Of a stretch of DNA of 64,000 nucleotides, positions 14,810 to 23,899 are shown piece by piece. Where the stretch lies: the NCBI RefSeq assembly GCF_022869805.1, contig NZ_CP094974.1, positions 2,418,001-2,482,000 of the forward strand. Direction: 5' to 3'. Under the pieces are notes generated by a model. It ran no database searches and was not told the DNA's origin. It saw only the letters and a list, made by a program, of their open reading frames with translations. The position numbers and the translations under genes were made by a program. Numbering within the stretch: position 1 is the first letter of the stretch; each line of letters opens with the position of its first letter. Source of the stretch: Halosolutus halophilus (lineage in GTDB: Archaea; Halobacteriota; Halobacteria; Halobacteriales; Natrialbaceae).

Positions 14810-14923
14810 ATGACGGCAGATTACTACAACTGTAGTGAATGCGGGGCGCCACTGCACTACCGGACGACGAAGCACAACGGGTGTCCGAACTGCGATTTCA
14901 TGCCGCTTCACGGCGCCGACTGA
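14810..14923 (+). CDS. Zinc-ribbon microprotein, 37 residues
   Basis: MTADYYNCSECGAPLHY is followed by NGCPNCDFMPLHGAD. Two CxxC pairs (C8/C11 and C25/C28) form a one-zinc ribbon. A TATA-like CATATACG at about 14779-14786 lies roughly 25 bases before the ATG, matching a leaderless transcript. Gene predictors would easily miss it, but the cysteine spacing, promoter placement and codon bias support a real gene. Function is unknown. Confidence 0.75.
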   Translation: MTADYYNCSECGAPLHYRTTKHNGCPNCDFMPLHGAD

Positions 14924-15013
14924 CCGTTCCGGCCGATCGTCCTGCGATCGCGCGCCCCGATCGACCGGAATTTTCTCGGTCCCACAGCGACGCCATCGGG
15001 TCCGCTGGCCACG

Positions 15014-15433
15014 CTATTCGCGACCGTCGATCGATCGCGTCACCGTCTGAACGACGTCGCTCGCACGTTTGACCGCCGCTCCGCTCTCGACGAACACCAG
15101 CGTCTTCGGCGGTTCGGTCGCCTTCGGCCTGACGCGCAGGTCGACCGCCTCGGCCGCCTCGACCGCGACGTCCTGGCCGGCCTCGAATTCGAGGTGTGTC
15201 CGATCGTCGTGGACGAACACGCGTGCAAGTCGCTCCTCGGTCTCCGTGTCGGGTTCGTCTTCGACTCTCGTCACGGCCACGTCGTAGGCCCGCGCCCCGT
15301 CGACCGTCGGTTCGACGTCCCGATCGGCGTTCACGACCGCGATCCGATCGAGGACGCCGTCGTCGCGCCCGTCGAGTTCCGATGCGAGCAGTTCCCCGAT
15401 CCGTCGGCCGTCGGTGACTCGATCCTCGACCAT
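15014..15433 (-). CDS. Conserved hypothetical protein, 139 residues
   Basis: Starts MVEDRVTDGRRIGELLASEL and ends DVVQTVTRSIDGRE. The middle reads as beta strands (AYDVAVTRVEDEP, ARVFVHDDRTHLEFEAG, VDLRVRPKATEPPKTLVFV). No cysteine clusters, signal or membrane segment is seen. It lies 24 bases after the DUF2240-like gene on the same strand, so the two are probably co-transcribed. The last part (VFVESGAAVKRASDVV) resembles a short alpha-beta module, but I recognise no family. Confidence 0.75.
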   Translation of the reverse strand: MVEDRVTDGRRIGELLASELDGRDDGVLDRIAVVNADRDVEPTVDGARAYDVAVTRVEDEPDTETEERLARVFVHDDRTHLEFEAGQDVAVEAAEAVDLRVRPKATEPPKTLVFVESGAAVKRASDVVQTVTRSIDGRE

Positions 15434-15457
15434 GTCGACCGATCGGTGCGGGAGTGC

Positions 15458-15910
15458 TTAACCGTCTTCGGTCAGGGCCGAGCGGGCGATCGGGGCGAGG
15501 TCGTCCACGTCGACCCCCTCGCGGTGTGCGTAAACGACGGCGGCGGCCTCGATGGTCAGTCCGAGTTCCTGCTGGAGGGTGTTGATCGCGCCGACGGCCA
15601 CCTGTTTCTCGATTCCCTCCGCGACGAGCGCGTCGAGGACTCGTTCGAAGGCCGATCGTTCCTGCAGGAGGTCCTCGTCGGGGACGAAGTCGTCGGGGAC
15701 CGTCACCGCCGCCGGGTCGAACGCGAGTTCCAGGTCGTCGCCGTCGCGGTCGAGCAACGACTCCCGGGTCGCGATGTCGATCAGCCGCTGTGCCTGGTCG
15801 GGCGAGAACCAGTCCCGATCGAGCGAGAGCGCGACGACGAACTCGTTCTCCCGGAGGCGTCGGCTACCGTTCTGGACGAACGGCGCGGCCACGGCGACGC
15901 GAAGACTCAT
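15458..15910 (-). CDS. DUF2240-type protein
   Basis: 150 residues. The order is MSLRVAVAAPFVQNGSRRL, SLDRDWFSPDQAQRLIDIA and FDPAAVTVPDDFVPD, then FERVLDALVAEGIEKQVAV and the closing LTIEAAAVVYAHREGVD. This matches my memory of the archaeal DUF2240 family, which has a winged-helix-like front half (about residues 20-65) and a helical back. The biochemical role is unknown; an RNA- or DNA-linked role is guessed from the fold. It is the upstream member of a two-gene unit with the hypothetical at 15014. Confidence 0.78.
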   Translation of the reverse strand: MSLRVAVAAPFVQNGSRRLRENEFVVALSLDRDWFSPDQAQRLIDIATRESLLDRDGDDLELAFDPAAVTVPDDFVPDEDLLQERSAFERVLDALVAEGIEKQVAVGAINTLQQELGLTIEAAAVVYAHREGVDVDDLAPIARSALTEDG

Positions 15911-15991
15911 CGAGGACGACTCTCTGGAGCGACGAAATAACGATAGCGGTTCCGGTCGAGTCAGACCGGTCCGCGGGTGACGGCCCCGCGG

Positions 15992-16639
15992 CTAATCGGA
16001 CGCCCGACCGCCACCGTTGCCACCGTTCCGATCGGCGCGGGACGGCGGCGGGAACTCCGTCACACCGGTCGGTTCCGGCGGTTCGGGAAGGACACAGCGG
16101 TCCGGTTCGCGATTGACGTGTTCGTACTGGGTCGGTGCGTTCGCCAGCGGGTGTGCGGGATTCTGGTCGCTGTCGATCCGGGCGGCGCGGACCTCCTCGA
16201 AGGTGCTGAGCCGCGCCTGGACGCCTCTCCAGTGGTTCCGCGTCGCAGCGGGGACCGAGACCCGCTGTGGCGGGTTTCGATCCGGGTGGCTCGCCGCGAG
16301 GACGACGTTGTTGACGTTGCTCGCGAGCGCGTCGTGGTCGACGAGGACGCCGACGCTGGCGTCTCGCGGTGCACGGGCGGCGAGCACGTCGAGTCCGAGG
16401 TGGAGTGCCCGGTACTCGGCCACGTTGTTGTCCGGCGGCGTGTCCGTGGTCGCGACGCGAGCGACACGGGTACCGTCGCGCGTTTCGATGACGGCGCCCA
16501 GCCCACCGCCCGACTCCCGGAAGGACCCGTCGGTAGCGACGTAGAAGTCACGGTGATGGGTGCGAGGGGGGTGGGCAATGTGCGGCGTGGGCGACTCGTC
16601 GAACAGGTCCCGCAAAGCGGACCGGCCGTGAGCGGCCAT
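15992..16639 (-). CDS. rnhA: Ribonuclease HI
   Basis: 215 residues from MAAHGRSALRDLFDESPTP. The RNase H fold begins at FYVATDGSFRESGGGLGAV (first Asp), followed by NNVAEYRALHLGLDVL (Glu) and VGVLVDHDALASNVNN (second Asp). The usual final metal-binding Asp falls in SDQNPAHPLANAP, where the expected NxxAD reads NPAH. It cleaves the RNA strand of RNA/DNA hybrids. The N-terminal 30 residues and the Pro/Glu-rich C-terminal tail are extensions outside the fold. The frame extends upstream, but MAAHG is the best start. It is transcribed alone, with a 150-base gap to the next gene. Confidence 0.88.
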   Translation of the reverse strand: MAAHGRSALRDLFDESPTPHIAHPPRTHHRDFYVATDGSFRESGGGLGAVIETRDGTRVARVATTDTPPDNNVAEYRALHLGLDVLAARAPRDASVGVLVDHDALASNVNNVVLAASHPDRNPPQRVSVPAATRNHWRGVQARLSTFEEVRAARIDSDQNPAHPLANAPTQYEHVNREPDRCVLPEPPEPTGVTEFPPPSRADRNGGNGGGRASD

Positions 16640-16789
16640 GAATAGCCGTAAGTCACTCCGTAACTTAATTGTTCTGTCTACGATAACATATCTCAAACTG
16701 CGTCGGCTATCGACCGAGGAAATTTCCGTCTCGGTCGGCCTCGCACGCCGGCCACCGGTGACGCGTGCCGGCCGTTCGGCGCGTATCGC

Positions 16790-17302
16790 TCAGGGGTCGG
16801 TCGGAACGAACGGAGATGGATCGGCCTGCGCGAACGTGAGCACCCGGTGCTGGTCGAGCGGCCGCACGTGTAGGCGGAGTTCCCCCTCGCGTTCGACCGT
16901 CTCCAGGAACGCCCGGGAACTCCGGACGTCGTAGTACCCGGGAACGAGGATGGCGGTTTCGGCGACGTCGTTCTCCAGCGCGGCGACGAAGAAGACGACG
17001 CCGTTTCGTTCGGCCCGGAACACGTCGACCTCGTCGAACTCGCCCGGCCCGTCGACGGCCGCGGCCGCGCGCTCGAACTCGTCGTCGGGAACGAGGACGT
17101 CGACGCCGGTACGGGCGTCGTCGCGTTGGACGTCCTGGTCGCCGACGGCGGTAACGTCTCCGGGGTGGCACTCGACCGCGTCCCAGCCGTCCTCCCGGTA
17201 CGCGTCGGCGGTCACCTCCATGTCTTCGACGACCCGATCCCACGCGGGCGTGACCCGGTTCGCGACGGTTTCGACCGTTTCGGCGTCCTCGAACTCGTCC
17301 AT
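16790..17302 (-). CDS. Conserved haloarchaeal hypothetical protein, 170 residues
   Basis: From ATG 17302 it begins MDEFEDAETVETVANRVTP and ends LTFAQADPSPFVPTDP. Two regions look structured: a helical front (RVVEDMEVTADAYREDGWDA) and an alpha/beta back with GVVFFVAALENDVAETAILV and GYYDVRSSRAFLETVER. The Trp- and Asp-rich motif DGWDAVECHPGDV is distinctive of a haloarchaea-only family as I recall it. No enzyme motif is seen. It is divergent from the ABC importer operon. The frame is open 9 codons further, but ATG at 17302 leaves room for the promoter. Confidence 0.75.
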   Translation of the reverse strand: MDEFEDAETVETVANRVTPAWDRVVEDMEVTADAYREDGWDAVECHPGDVTAVGDQDVQRDDARTGVDVLVPDDEFERAAAAVDGPGEFDEVDVFRAERNGVVFFVAALENDVAETAILVPGYYDVRSSRAFLETVEREGELRLHVRPLDQHRVLTFAQADPSPFVPTDP

Positions 17303-17399
17303 ACTCTCGGCCGGGGAAGCCACCGACAAAAAGTCTTCTGCTCGGGAACCGGCACGGCGGACGGCCGCCGGTTGTGTGTGAATTGTGACATACGAAAAG

Positions 17400-17406
17400 T
17401 TATAAT
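17400..17406 (+). promoter_or_regulatory. TATA box of the ABC importer operon
   Basis: TTATAAT is centred about 27 bases before the GTG at 17430 in an A/T-rich pocket. This spacing puts transcription start at or next to the GTG, so the ATPase message is probably leaderless. Confidence 0.65.
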
Positions 17407-17429
17407 CCGTCAGTACACCTCACCATATA

Positions 17430-20120
17430 GTGACTGATCTCCTGTCGATTTCCGACCTTCGGACGCAGTTTCGCACGGAACGCGGCGTGGTAAAAGCGGT
17501 CGATGGGATCGACCTCACCATCGAGCGGGGCGAGACCGTCGGTCTGGTGGGCGAGAGCGGGTCGGGCAAGAGCGTGACCGCTCTCTCGGCGATGCAACTC
17601 GTCGACGATCCGGGTGAGGTCGTCGACGGCGAGGTGTTGCTCCGGGATCCCGACCTCGCCGATCGTCTCGGCGAGAAGTACCCCGAGTACGCGAACCAGT
17701 TCGTCACCGACGGTGCCGTCGATCTCGCGAAGGCACCCGAAACGGTGATGCGCGACATCCGGGGCGGGGAGATGAGCATGATCTTCCAGGACCCGATGAC
17801 GTCGCTCAACCCCGCGATGACCGTCGGCGAACAGGTCGCCGAGAGCCTGCAGTTGCACCGGTACGGTGGCAAGCGGAAGGATTCGTGGCTCAACGCGGTC
17901 CGTGAGGCGTTCCCGGGCAGGGACATCTCGGACGAGGTGATCGACGACATCGTCGAGATACTCGACGCGGTCGGCATCCCCGAACCCGAGGCCCGCCTGG
18001 AAGAGTATCCCCACGAGTTCTCCGGGGGAATGCGCCAGCGCGTGCTCATCGCCATCGCGCTCGCGTGCCGGCCCCAGTTGCTCGTCGCCGACGAGCCGAC
18101 GACCGCGCTCGACGTCACCATCCAGGCCCAGATCCTCGACCTCATCAACGAGTTACAGGAGGATCTGGGCATGTCCGTGCTGTTCATCACGCACGACCTC
18201 GGCGTCGTCGCGGAGACCTGCGATCGGGTCGCCGTCATGTACGCCGGGGAAATCGTCGAGGAGGGGCCGGTCGAGGAAATCTTCCACAATCCCTCGCACC
18301 CGTACACGTACGCGCTACTGGAGTCGATTCCCAGGGAGGACACGGATCGTCTCTACCCCATCGAGGGGAACGTCCCGGACCTCATCGACATGCCCGACGG
18401 GTGTCACTTCGCCCCGCGGTGTCCGTGGGCGACGGAGGAGTGCACCGCCGGGGAGATACCGAACCTCCAGCACGGGCCGGACGACGTCGATCACACCGCC
18501 AAGTGCGTCCTCGAATCGTTCGACGAGAGCGAGTACGGGGCCGACGCGCCGCAGGTGTCGGCCGAGTCGAAGACGTTCGACGGGGAGCCGCTGATGCACG
18601 TCGACGGCCTCCGCAAGCACTTTTCGCGGGCGGACGACTTGCTCGACGAGTGGTTCGCGACGGAGCCACAGACGGTCAAAGCCGTCGACGACGTTTCGTT
18701 CGACATCTACGAGGGCGAGACCCTGGGGCTCGTCGGCGAGTCCGGTTGCGGAAAATCGACGACGGGACGGTCAATCCTCCGATTGCTCGAACCGACCGAC
18801 GGTACCGTCGTCTTCTCCGGCGACGACCTGACTGCGCTCGACGGCGACGACCTCCGCGCGAAGCGTCGTGACCTCCAGATGATCTTTCAGGACCCGCTGT
18901 CGTCGCTGGACCCGCGGATGACCGTCGGGCAGACGATAACCGAGCCGCTGAAGATACACGGTCTCCCCGAGTCCGACCCGGACGTCGAACCCGTCGCCGA
19001 CGTCACGAACGAAACCGGCCGCAACGTGACCGTGCACCTGGCCGACGACGTGGACGTGATCGTCGACGCAGAGGCGGGTACCGCCCGCGTTCCGGTGACG
19101 GTGCGTCGGGCGGAGTCGGACGACGGCGATCGGACGGTCGAGGTCGACCTCCCGGCCGGACTCGAGGCGTCCGTCACGGAACGGAACGCGGAAGTCGAGG
19201 TATCCGTGTCGGTCGCCTGGTCGCGAAACCGGATCCGACGGGAACGCGTCTTCGAACTCGTCGACGCCGTCGGACTCTCGGGGGACCAGATCGATCGCTA
19301 TCCCCACGAACTTTCCGGCGGCCAGCGACAGCGCGTCGGCATCGCACGGGCACTCGCGGTGGATCCCGACTTCATCGTCGCCGACGAACCGGTGTCGGCG
19401 CTCGACGTGTCCGTCCAGGCACAGATCCTGAACCTCCTGGAGGATCTCCAAGAGGAGTTCGGCCTGACGTACCTGTTCATCGCACACGATCTGAGCGTCG
19501 TCCGGCACATCTGCGACCGCGTCGCGGTCATGTATCTGGGGAAGATCGTCGAGGCCGCGACGACGACCGAACTCTTCGAGGATCCACAACACCCCTACAC
19601 GCAGGCACTGCTGTCGTCGATCCCACGACCGGATCCGCTGGCCGAGACCGAAGGGCGGATCATCCTCAAAGGGGACGTTCCAAGCCCGATCGACCCTCCG
19701 TCGGGGTGTAGCTTCCGCACCCGCTGTCCGAAGATCATCCCGCCGGCCGACCTGCAGACCGACCAGGAGAGCTACCGGGCGGCGATGGACTTCCGCGAGC
19801 GCGTCGAGAACCGCGATATTCAGGTCGACGTGGCTCGCGAGGCCGCTCCCGACGAGGGCGAACGGGCGACCGTCGCGGCTACCGACGGCGGATCGTCGGA
19901 CGCCGTCGTCGAGAGTCTGCTCGATCGAGAGTTCGAGGAGCGACCGACGGGCGAGGTCGGCGACGTCGTCAGGCGGGCGTGCGAGCACGTCGTCGACGGC
20001 GACTGGGACGCAGCGTCGAACCTACTGCGCGAGCGATTCGAGAGTCCGTGCGAGCGCGAGGAACCCGATCGGGGGGAGGGACGGCATCAGGCGGCATGTC
20101 ACCTCGTCAACAACAACTAA
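17430..20120 (+). CDS. Fused two-NBD ATPase of a dipeptide/oligopeptide/nickel ABC importer
   Basis: 896 residues, equivalent to DppD fused to DppF. NBD1 (1-330) has Walker A GESGSGKS (41-48), signature [13 protein letters not shown] and Walker [13 protein letters not shown], then the oligopeptide-type C-terminal [14 protein letters not shown] motif. NBD2 (from about 389) has Walker [10 protein letters not shown], signature [13 protein letters not shown] and Walker [12 protein letters not shown], then [11 protein letters not shown]. Two oddities are an insertion of about 85 beta-rich residues (about 515-600) between Q-loop and signature of NBD2, and a C-terminal extension of about 130 acidic residues (after 765). 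The gene comes first in the operon, before the binding protein at 20191. GTG start is supported by the TATA box 24 bases upstream. Confidence 0.93.
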   Translation: MTDLLSISDLRTQFRTERGVVKAVDGIDLTIERGETVGLVGESGSGKSVTALSAMQLVDDPGEVVDGEVLLRDPDLADRLGEKYPEYANQFVTDGAVDLAKAPETVMRDIRGGEMSMIFQDPMTSLNPAMTVGEQVAESLQLHRYGGKRKDSWLNAVREAFPGRDISDEVIDDIVEILDAVGIPEPEARLEEYPHEFSGGMRQRVLIAIALACRPQLLVADEPTTALDVTIQAQILDLINELQEDLGMSVLFITHDLGVVAETCDRVAVMYAGEIVEEGPVEEIFHNPSHPYTYALLESIPREDTDRLYPIEGNVPDLIDMPDGCHFAPRCPWATEECTAGEIPNLQHGPDDVDHTAKCVLESFDESEYGADAPQVSAESKTFDGEPLMHVDGLRKHFSRADDLLDEWFATEPQTVKAVDDVSFDIYEGETLGLVGESGCGKSTTGRSILRLLEPTDGTVVFSGDDLTALDGDDLRAKRRDLQMIFQDPLSSLDPRMTVGQTITEPLKIHGLPESDPDVEPVADVTNETGRNVTVHLADDVDVIVDAEAGTARVPVTVRRAESDDGDRTVEVDLPAGLEASVTERNAEVEVSVSVAWSRNRIRRERVFELVDAVGLSGDQIDRYPHELSGGQRQRVGIARALAVDPDFIVADEPVSALDVSVQAQILNLLEDLQEEFGLTYLFIAHDLSVVRHICDRVAVMYLGKIVEAATTTELFEDPQHPYTQALLSSIPRPDPLAETEGRIILKGDVPSPIDPPSGCSFRTRCPKIIPPADLQTDQESYRAAMDFRERVENRDIQVDVAREAAPDEGERATVAATDGGSSDAVVESLLDREFEERPTGEVGDVVRRACEHVVDGDWDAASNLLRERFESPCEREEPDRGEGRHQAACHLVNNN

Positions 20121-20155
20121 CGGGCCGGTTTTATAGGCTGAGTCTACCTTTCCGG

Positions 20156-20167
20156 TATATTTATAAT
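20156..20167 (+). promoter_or_regulatory. TATA element before the binding-protein gene
   Basis: TATATTTATAAT lies about 24-35 bases before the ATG at 20191, so the binding protein probably has its own promoter in addition to read-through from the ATPase. A second AT-rich element, TTTTATAGG, occurs about 30 bases further upstream. This fits the usual need for more binding protein than ATPase. Confidence 0.55.
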
Positions 20168-20190
20168 TACGCTACAGCAAACGACGGGGC

Positions 20191-21849
20191 ATGCCACGCG
20201 ATATCGACCGGCGAAGCTTCTTGAAAGCAGCGGGGGGAGCCTCCGTAGCAACCACGATGACGGCAGGATGTATCGACTCGCTGAGCGGCGGCGGTGGTGG
20301 CGACACGCTGGTCTACGCTCGGGGTGACCACCCGGAGAACTACGATCCGCAACAGACGACCAGCGGCGAGGTCGCGAAGGTCACGAACCAGATTTTCGAC
20401 CAACTCATCAAGTTCGAGCCCGGCAGCGGCGGCCAGCTCATAGACGGACTGGCGACGGAGTACGGCCTCGACGGGACGACGGCGTCGATCACGCTCCGCG
20501 AGGGCGTGACCTTCCACAGCGGCGAAGATTTCACCGCGGAGGACGTCCGCGCGACCATTCGCCGGTTCATCGACGAAGACTACGAGTACTACCTGGGTGA
20601 AGAGAGATCCGGGTACGGTCCGTTCACGTTCGGTAACTGGGTCGAAAGCGTCGAGGTCGAGTCAGATTACGAGCTTTCGATCGAACTGACCCAGCAGTAC
20701 GCGCCGTTCCTGCGTAATCTGGCGATGTTCGCGGCGGCCATCCTCTCGAAGGCCCAGATCGAATCGCTGGACGACCAGACGGAACTCGGCACCGATCCGA
20801 AGGGCACCGGCGCATTCGAGTTCGAAGAACTCGACAACGGCAACGAGCGCGTCCGACTCTCCGCCAACGGCGACTTCTGGGGCGAGGGGCCGAACGTCGA
20901 CGGGGTCGTGTTCAAGACCATCGGTCAGAACTCCACGCGCGTGCAGGACGTGGTCAACGGTGACTCCCACATCACCGACAACCTCGACTCCCAGTCCTCC
21001 CAGCAGGCCGACGACGCGGACACGGCGAGTCTGCTCTCGAAGGACGGCATCAACACCGGCTACATGGCGTTCAACATGGCGCGCGTCGAGGAATTCCGCG
21101 ACAAAAACGTTCGCAAGGCCGTCAGCCTTGCGGTCAACACCGAAGCGATCGTCAACGACATCTACGAAGGGTTCGCCGCTCAGTCCAGCCAACCGCTTCC
21201 GCCGGACGTGATGGGGCACAACGGCGACCTCGATCCGTACCCGCAGGACAAGGACGAGGCGGAGTCGCTGCTGGAAGAGGCCGGCGCGACCGATCTCAGT
21301 TTCGAACTCGCCACGTTCTCGAACCCGCGCGGGTACAATCCCAGTCCCGTCGAAACGGCCAACCAGGTCAAGTCCGACCTCGAGGACATCGGGATGAGCG
21401 TCGAGATCAACCAGTTCTCGGACTTCAGTTCGTACCTCGACTACACCGATCAGGGTCGCCACGACGCGTGTTTCCTCGGCTGGTACACCGACAACGCCGA
21501 TCCGGACAACTTCCTGTACGTCTTACTCGACCCGAAGGTCGACCTGGACGCAGTTCCCGACGGTCAGGACTGGGTCAGCTTCGACACGGAGGGGTACAGC
21601 ACTCTCAACGTGTCCGCGTGGGCGAACACCGAGTACATGGAGACGGTCCGAGAGGCCCAGTCCACCTACGACGAGGCCACTCGCCAGGAACTCTACCAGG
21701 AGGCGAGCGCACTTGCCAACGAGGAGGCGCCGTGGGTGTTCATCGACTACGCACAGACCCTGCGGGCCGCGAACGAGGCGGTCGCCGAGGACTCGTATAC
21801 CATCAGTTCCGTCGGCGGCCCGTTCCTCAATCGGGTCTCGCTGAACTGA
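20191..21849 (+). CDS. Extracellular solute-binding protein, family 5 (DppA/OppA-like), Tat lipoprotein
   Basis: 552 residues. The N-terminus has the twin-arginine motif DRRSFLKAAGG and a lipobox TAGC with Cys27, so it is exported folded by Tat and anchored by a lipid. Mature protein features are LVYARGDHPENYDPQQTTSG, the SBP5 signature TFHSGEDFTAEDVRATIRR (about 110-128), KDGINTGYMAFNMA and KNVRKAVSLAVNTEAIV. These bind peptides or, in some members, nickel or other solutes. The ligand cannot be read from sequence. Its own TATA element and a stem-loop after the gene suggest higher expression than the permeases. Confidence 0.94.
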   Translation: MPRDIDRRSFLKAAGGASVATTMTAGCIDSLSGGGGGDTLVYARGDHPENYDPQQTTSGEVAKVTNQIFDQLIKFEPGSGGQLIDGLATEYGLDGTTASITLREGVTFHSGEDFTAEDVRATIRRFIDEDYEYYLGEERSGYGPFTFGNWVESVEVESDYELSIELTQQYAPFLRNLAMFAAAILSKAQIESLDDQTELGTDPKGTGAFEFEELDNGNERVRLSANGDFWGEGPNVDGVVFKTIGQNSTRVQDVVNGDSHITDNLDSQSSQQADDADTASLLSKDGINTGYMAFNMARVEEFRDKNVRKAVSLAVNTEAIVNDIYEGFAAQSSQPLPPDVMGHNGDLDPYPQDKDEAESLLEEAGATDLSFELATFSNPRGYNPSPVETANQVKSDLEDIGMSVEINQFSDFSSYLDYTDQGRHDACFLGWYTDNADPDNFLYVLLDPKVDLDAVPDGQDWVSFDTEGYSTLNVSAWANTEYMETVREAQSTYDEATRQELYQEASALANEEAPWVFIDYAQTLRAANEAVAEDSYTISSVGGPFLNRVSLN

Positions 21850-21860
21850 TTCGGTGATGC

Positions 21861-21894
21861 CCGGTCCGGATAACAAGCATTTTATCCGGTCCGG
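21861..21894 (+). terminator. Stem-loop between binding protein and permease (attenuator candidate)
   Basis: Left arm CCGGTCCGGATAA (21861-21873) and right arm TTATCCGGTCCGG (21882-21894) are complementary at 12 of 13 positions around an 8-base loop. It sits 12 bases past the binding-protein stop and 25 bases before the permease start. Such hairpins commonly lower expression of downstream membrane genes or protect the upstream 3' end. Confidence 0.55.
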
Positions 21895-21918
21895 AATACG
21901 TATACGTCGTCTCATAAC

Positions 21919-22962
21919 ATGGTCTCGAAGCGGTACGTCCTGAAGCGGCTGTTGTTGCTCGTCCCGGTGTTGTTCGGGGTGGCGTCGCTAGTGTTCGCCA
22001 TCCTCCACCTCTCGCCGGGCGATCCGGCCCGCCTCATCGTCGGGCAACGGGCACCGGCGTCACAGGTCGAAGCCGTGCGTGAGAGCCTCGGGCTGAACGA
22101 TCCGCTGTACGTTCAGTACGTGCGGTTCCTGCTCGACGCCGCCCAGTTCCAGTTCGGCGAATCGTACAAGGTGTCCCAGGGGAACCCGGTACGACAGGTC
22201 ATCGCCACGCGCTTCCCGGTCACCATCGAACTGGCGCTGTACGGCCAGGCGATCGGGATCATGCTCGGCATTCCGCTGGGCGTGCTCTCGGCGGTAAAGC
22301 AGGACTCGCTCACGGACCACCTCACCCGCATCGGCGCACTCACCGGTATCTCGGTTCCGATCTACTGGTCCGGGCCGCTGCTCATCCTGTTTTTCTCCGC
22401 GTACCTCGGTCTCTTCCCGGCCGGGAGCCGCATCGGTTCGACGATCTTCCTCCCGGACACGTGGACGCTGTTCGGGAAGGAACTCCCGCTGACGGGGATA
22501 ATCCTCCTCGATACGTTGTTGCTCGGGCGACTGGACGCGTGGCTGTCCGCCGTACACCACATGTTCCTGCCGTCGGTAACGATCGGCGTCTATTCGATGG
22601 CGCTCATCTCCCGGATGATGCGCTCGTCGATGCTCGAGGTCGTCAGGCAGGACTACATTCGGACGGCCCGCGCGAAGGGACAGGGCGCGAGGATAACCGT
22701 GCTGAAACATGGATTCCGGAACGCCTTCATTCCGGTCATCACCGTCATCGGGATCCAGTTCGGCACCCTGCTCGGCGGTGCGGTGCTGACCGAGACGGTG
22801 TTCGGAATCGGCGGGGTCGGGACGACCCTCGTCGAGGCCATAAGCGACAGCGATTACCCGGTCGTCCAGGGTATCGTGTTGACGTTCGCGCTGCTTTTCA
22901 CCCTCGTGAACCTCGCGGTCGACCTCACGTACAGCCATCTCGATCCACGTATCCAGCAATAA
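21919..22962 (+). CDS. ABC transporter permease, DppB type
   Basis: 347 residues with about six membrane segments. MVSKRYVLKRLLLLVPVLFG gives TM1. The DppB N-terminal module follows (LSPGDPARLIVGQRAPASQ, SLGLNDPLYVQYVRFLLDA). The cytoplasmic EAA loop that contacts the ATPase is RTARAKGQGARITVLKHGFR (about 250-270), and the end is LVNLAVDLTYSHLDPRIQ, the standard DppB close. It forms the channel with the DppC subunit whose ATG starts two bases after this stop. The family and length are typical; no oddities are seen. Confidence 0.95.
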   Translation: MVSKRYVLKRLLLLVPVLFGVASLVFAILHLSPGDPARLIVGQRAPASQVEAVRESLGLNDPLYVQYVRFLLDAAQFQFGESYKVSQGNPVRQVIATRFPVTIELALYGQAIGIMLGIPLGVLSAVKQDSLTDHLTRIGALTGISVPIYWSGPLLILFFSAYLGLFPAGSRIGSTIFLPDTWTLFGKELPLTGIILLDTLLLGRLDAWLSAVHHMFLPSVTIGVYSMALISRMMRSSMLEVVRQDYIRTARAKGQGARITVLKHGFRNAFIPVITVIGIQFGTLLGGAVLTETVFGIGGVGTTLVEAISDSDYPVVQGIVLTFALLFTLVNLAVDLTYSHLDPRIQQ

Positions 22963-22963
22963 C

Positions 22964-23899
22964 ATGAGTACTGACACAGCGATCACCAGGACCGACACCC
23001 GAAACACGCTCGAGCGGTTGCGCAACTCGCCGTTCCTCTCCCAGCTGCTGTCGAACCGACTCGCCCTCTTCGGGCTCGCGATCATCTTCGGAATGCTCGT
23101 CGTCGCCATCTACGCCCGGTTCTTCTACGACGTCGACACCCTCGCGAGTTCCCGACTCGGCGGCACGATCCCCGACCGTGCGCCGCCGTACTGGACGGGC
23201 AAGGCCAGCTCGGCCGGACTATTCGGGACCGACGCGTCCGCACGAGACATCTTCACGCGGACGCTGTACGGTGCGTGGATCGCGCTGAAATTCGGAACGA
23301 TCACGGTCGCGGTTTCGACGGCCGCCGGTGTCGGGCTGGGGATCATCGCCGCCTACTACGGCGGCTGGGTCGACAACGTCATCATGCGGACGATGGACGT
23401 CCTGTTGGCGTTCCCGTCGCTGTTGCTTGCGCTGGCGCTGGTGGCCATCTTCGGGGCCGGCCTCTGGAAGGCGGTTATCGCGCTGATACTGGTGTACACG
23501 CCCCGGTTCGCGCGCGTCGTCCGCGGGGCGTCCCTGAAGGTGCTCGAGGACGAGTACATCGACGCGACTGTGGCGCTCGGGGCGAAGGACCCTCGGGTAC
23601 TCTTCAGGCACATCCTGCCGAACACGCTCGCCCCCATCACCGTCCAGTCCACGCTGAACTTCGGGCTCGCCATCATCGACCTCGCCGCGCTGTCGTTTCT
23701 CGGCTTCGGTGCCCAGGCTGGCACGCCGTCGTGGGGGCTGATGCTCTCGAACGGCGTCAAGAACGGGCTGCTCACCGGCAAGTGGTGGATGTCCTTCTTC
23801 CCGGGTCTGTTCCTCGCCATCACCGTCCTCGGGTTCAACCTGCTCGGTGACGGGATGCGTGACGCGCTCGACCCGCGGATGCGGGACACGGTCGAGTGA
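22964..23899 (+). CDS. ABC transporter permease, DppC type
   Basis: 311 residues. The soluble N-terminal tail (LERLRNSPFLSQLLSNRLA) leads into TM1 (FGLAIIFGMLVVAIYARFF). The family-specific FGTDASARDIFTRTLYGA occurs at about residues 85-102. The EAA loop is TVALGAKDPRVLFRHILPNT, followed by LAIIDLAALSFLGFGAQ and the closing LLGDGMRDALDPRM. It starts with ATG 22964 overlapping the preceding gene's end by spacing of one base, so the two permeases are co-translated. Partner of the DppB permease and the fused ATPase. Confidence 0.95.
   Translation: MSTDTAITRTDTRNTLERLRNSPFLSQLLSNRLALFGLAIIFGMLVVAIYARFFYDVDTLASSRLGGTIPDRAPPYWTGKASSAGLFGTDASARDIFTRTLYGAWIALKFGTITVAVSTAAGVGLGIIAAYYGGWVDNVIMRTMDVLLAFPSLLLALALVAIFGAGLWKAVIALILVYTPRFARVVRGASLKVLEDEYIDATVALGAKDPRVLFRHILPNTLAPITVQSTLNFGLAIIDLAALSFLGFGAQAGTPSWGLMLSNGVKNGLLTGKWWMSFFPGLFLAITVLGFNLLGDGMRDALDPRMRDTVE

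Noticed and set aside
18771-19988. Reverse-strand frame of 405 codons opposite the ABC ATPase
   Set aside because: Shadow frame; the plus strand has Walker A/B and signature motifs in order.
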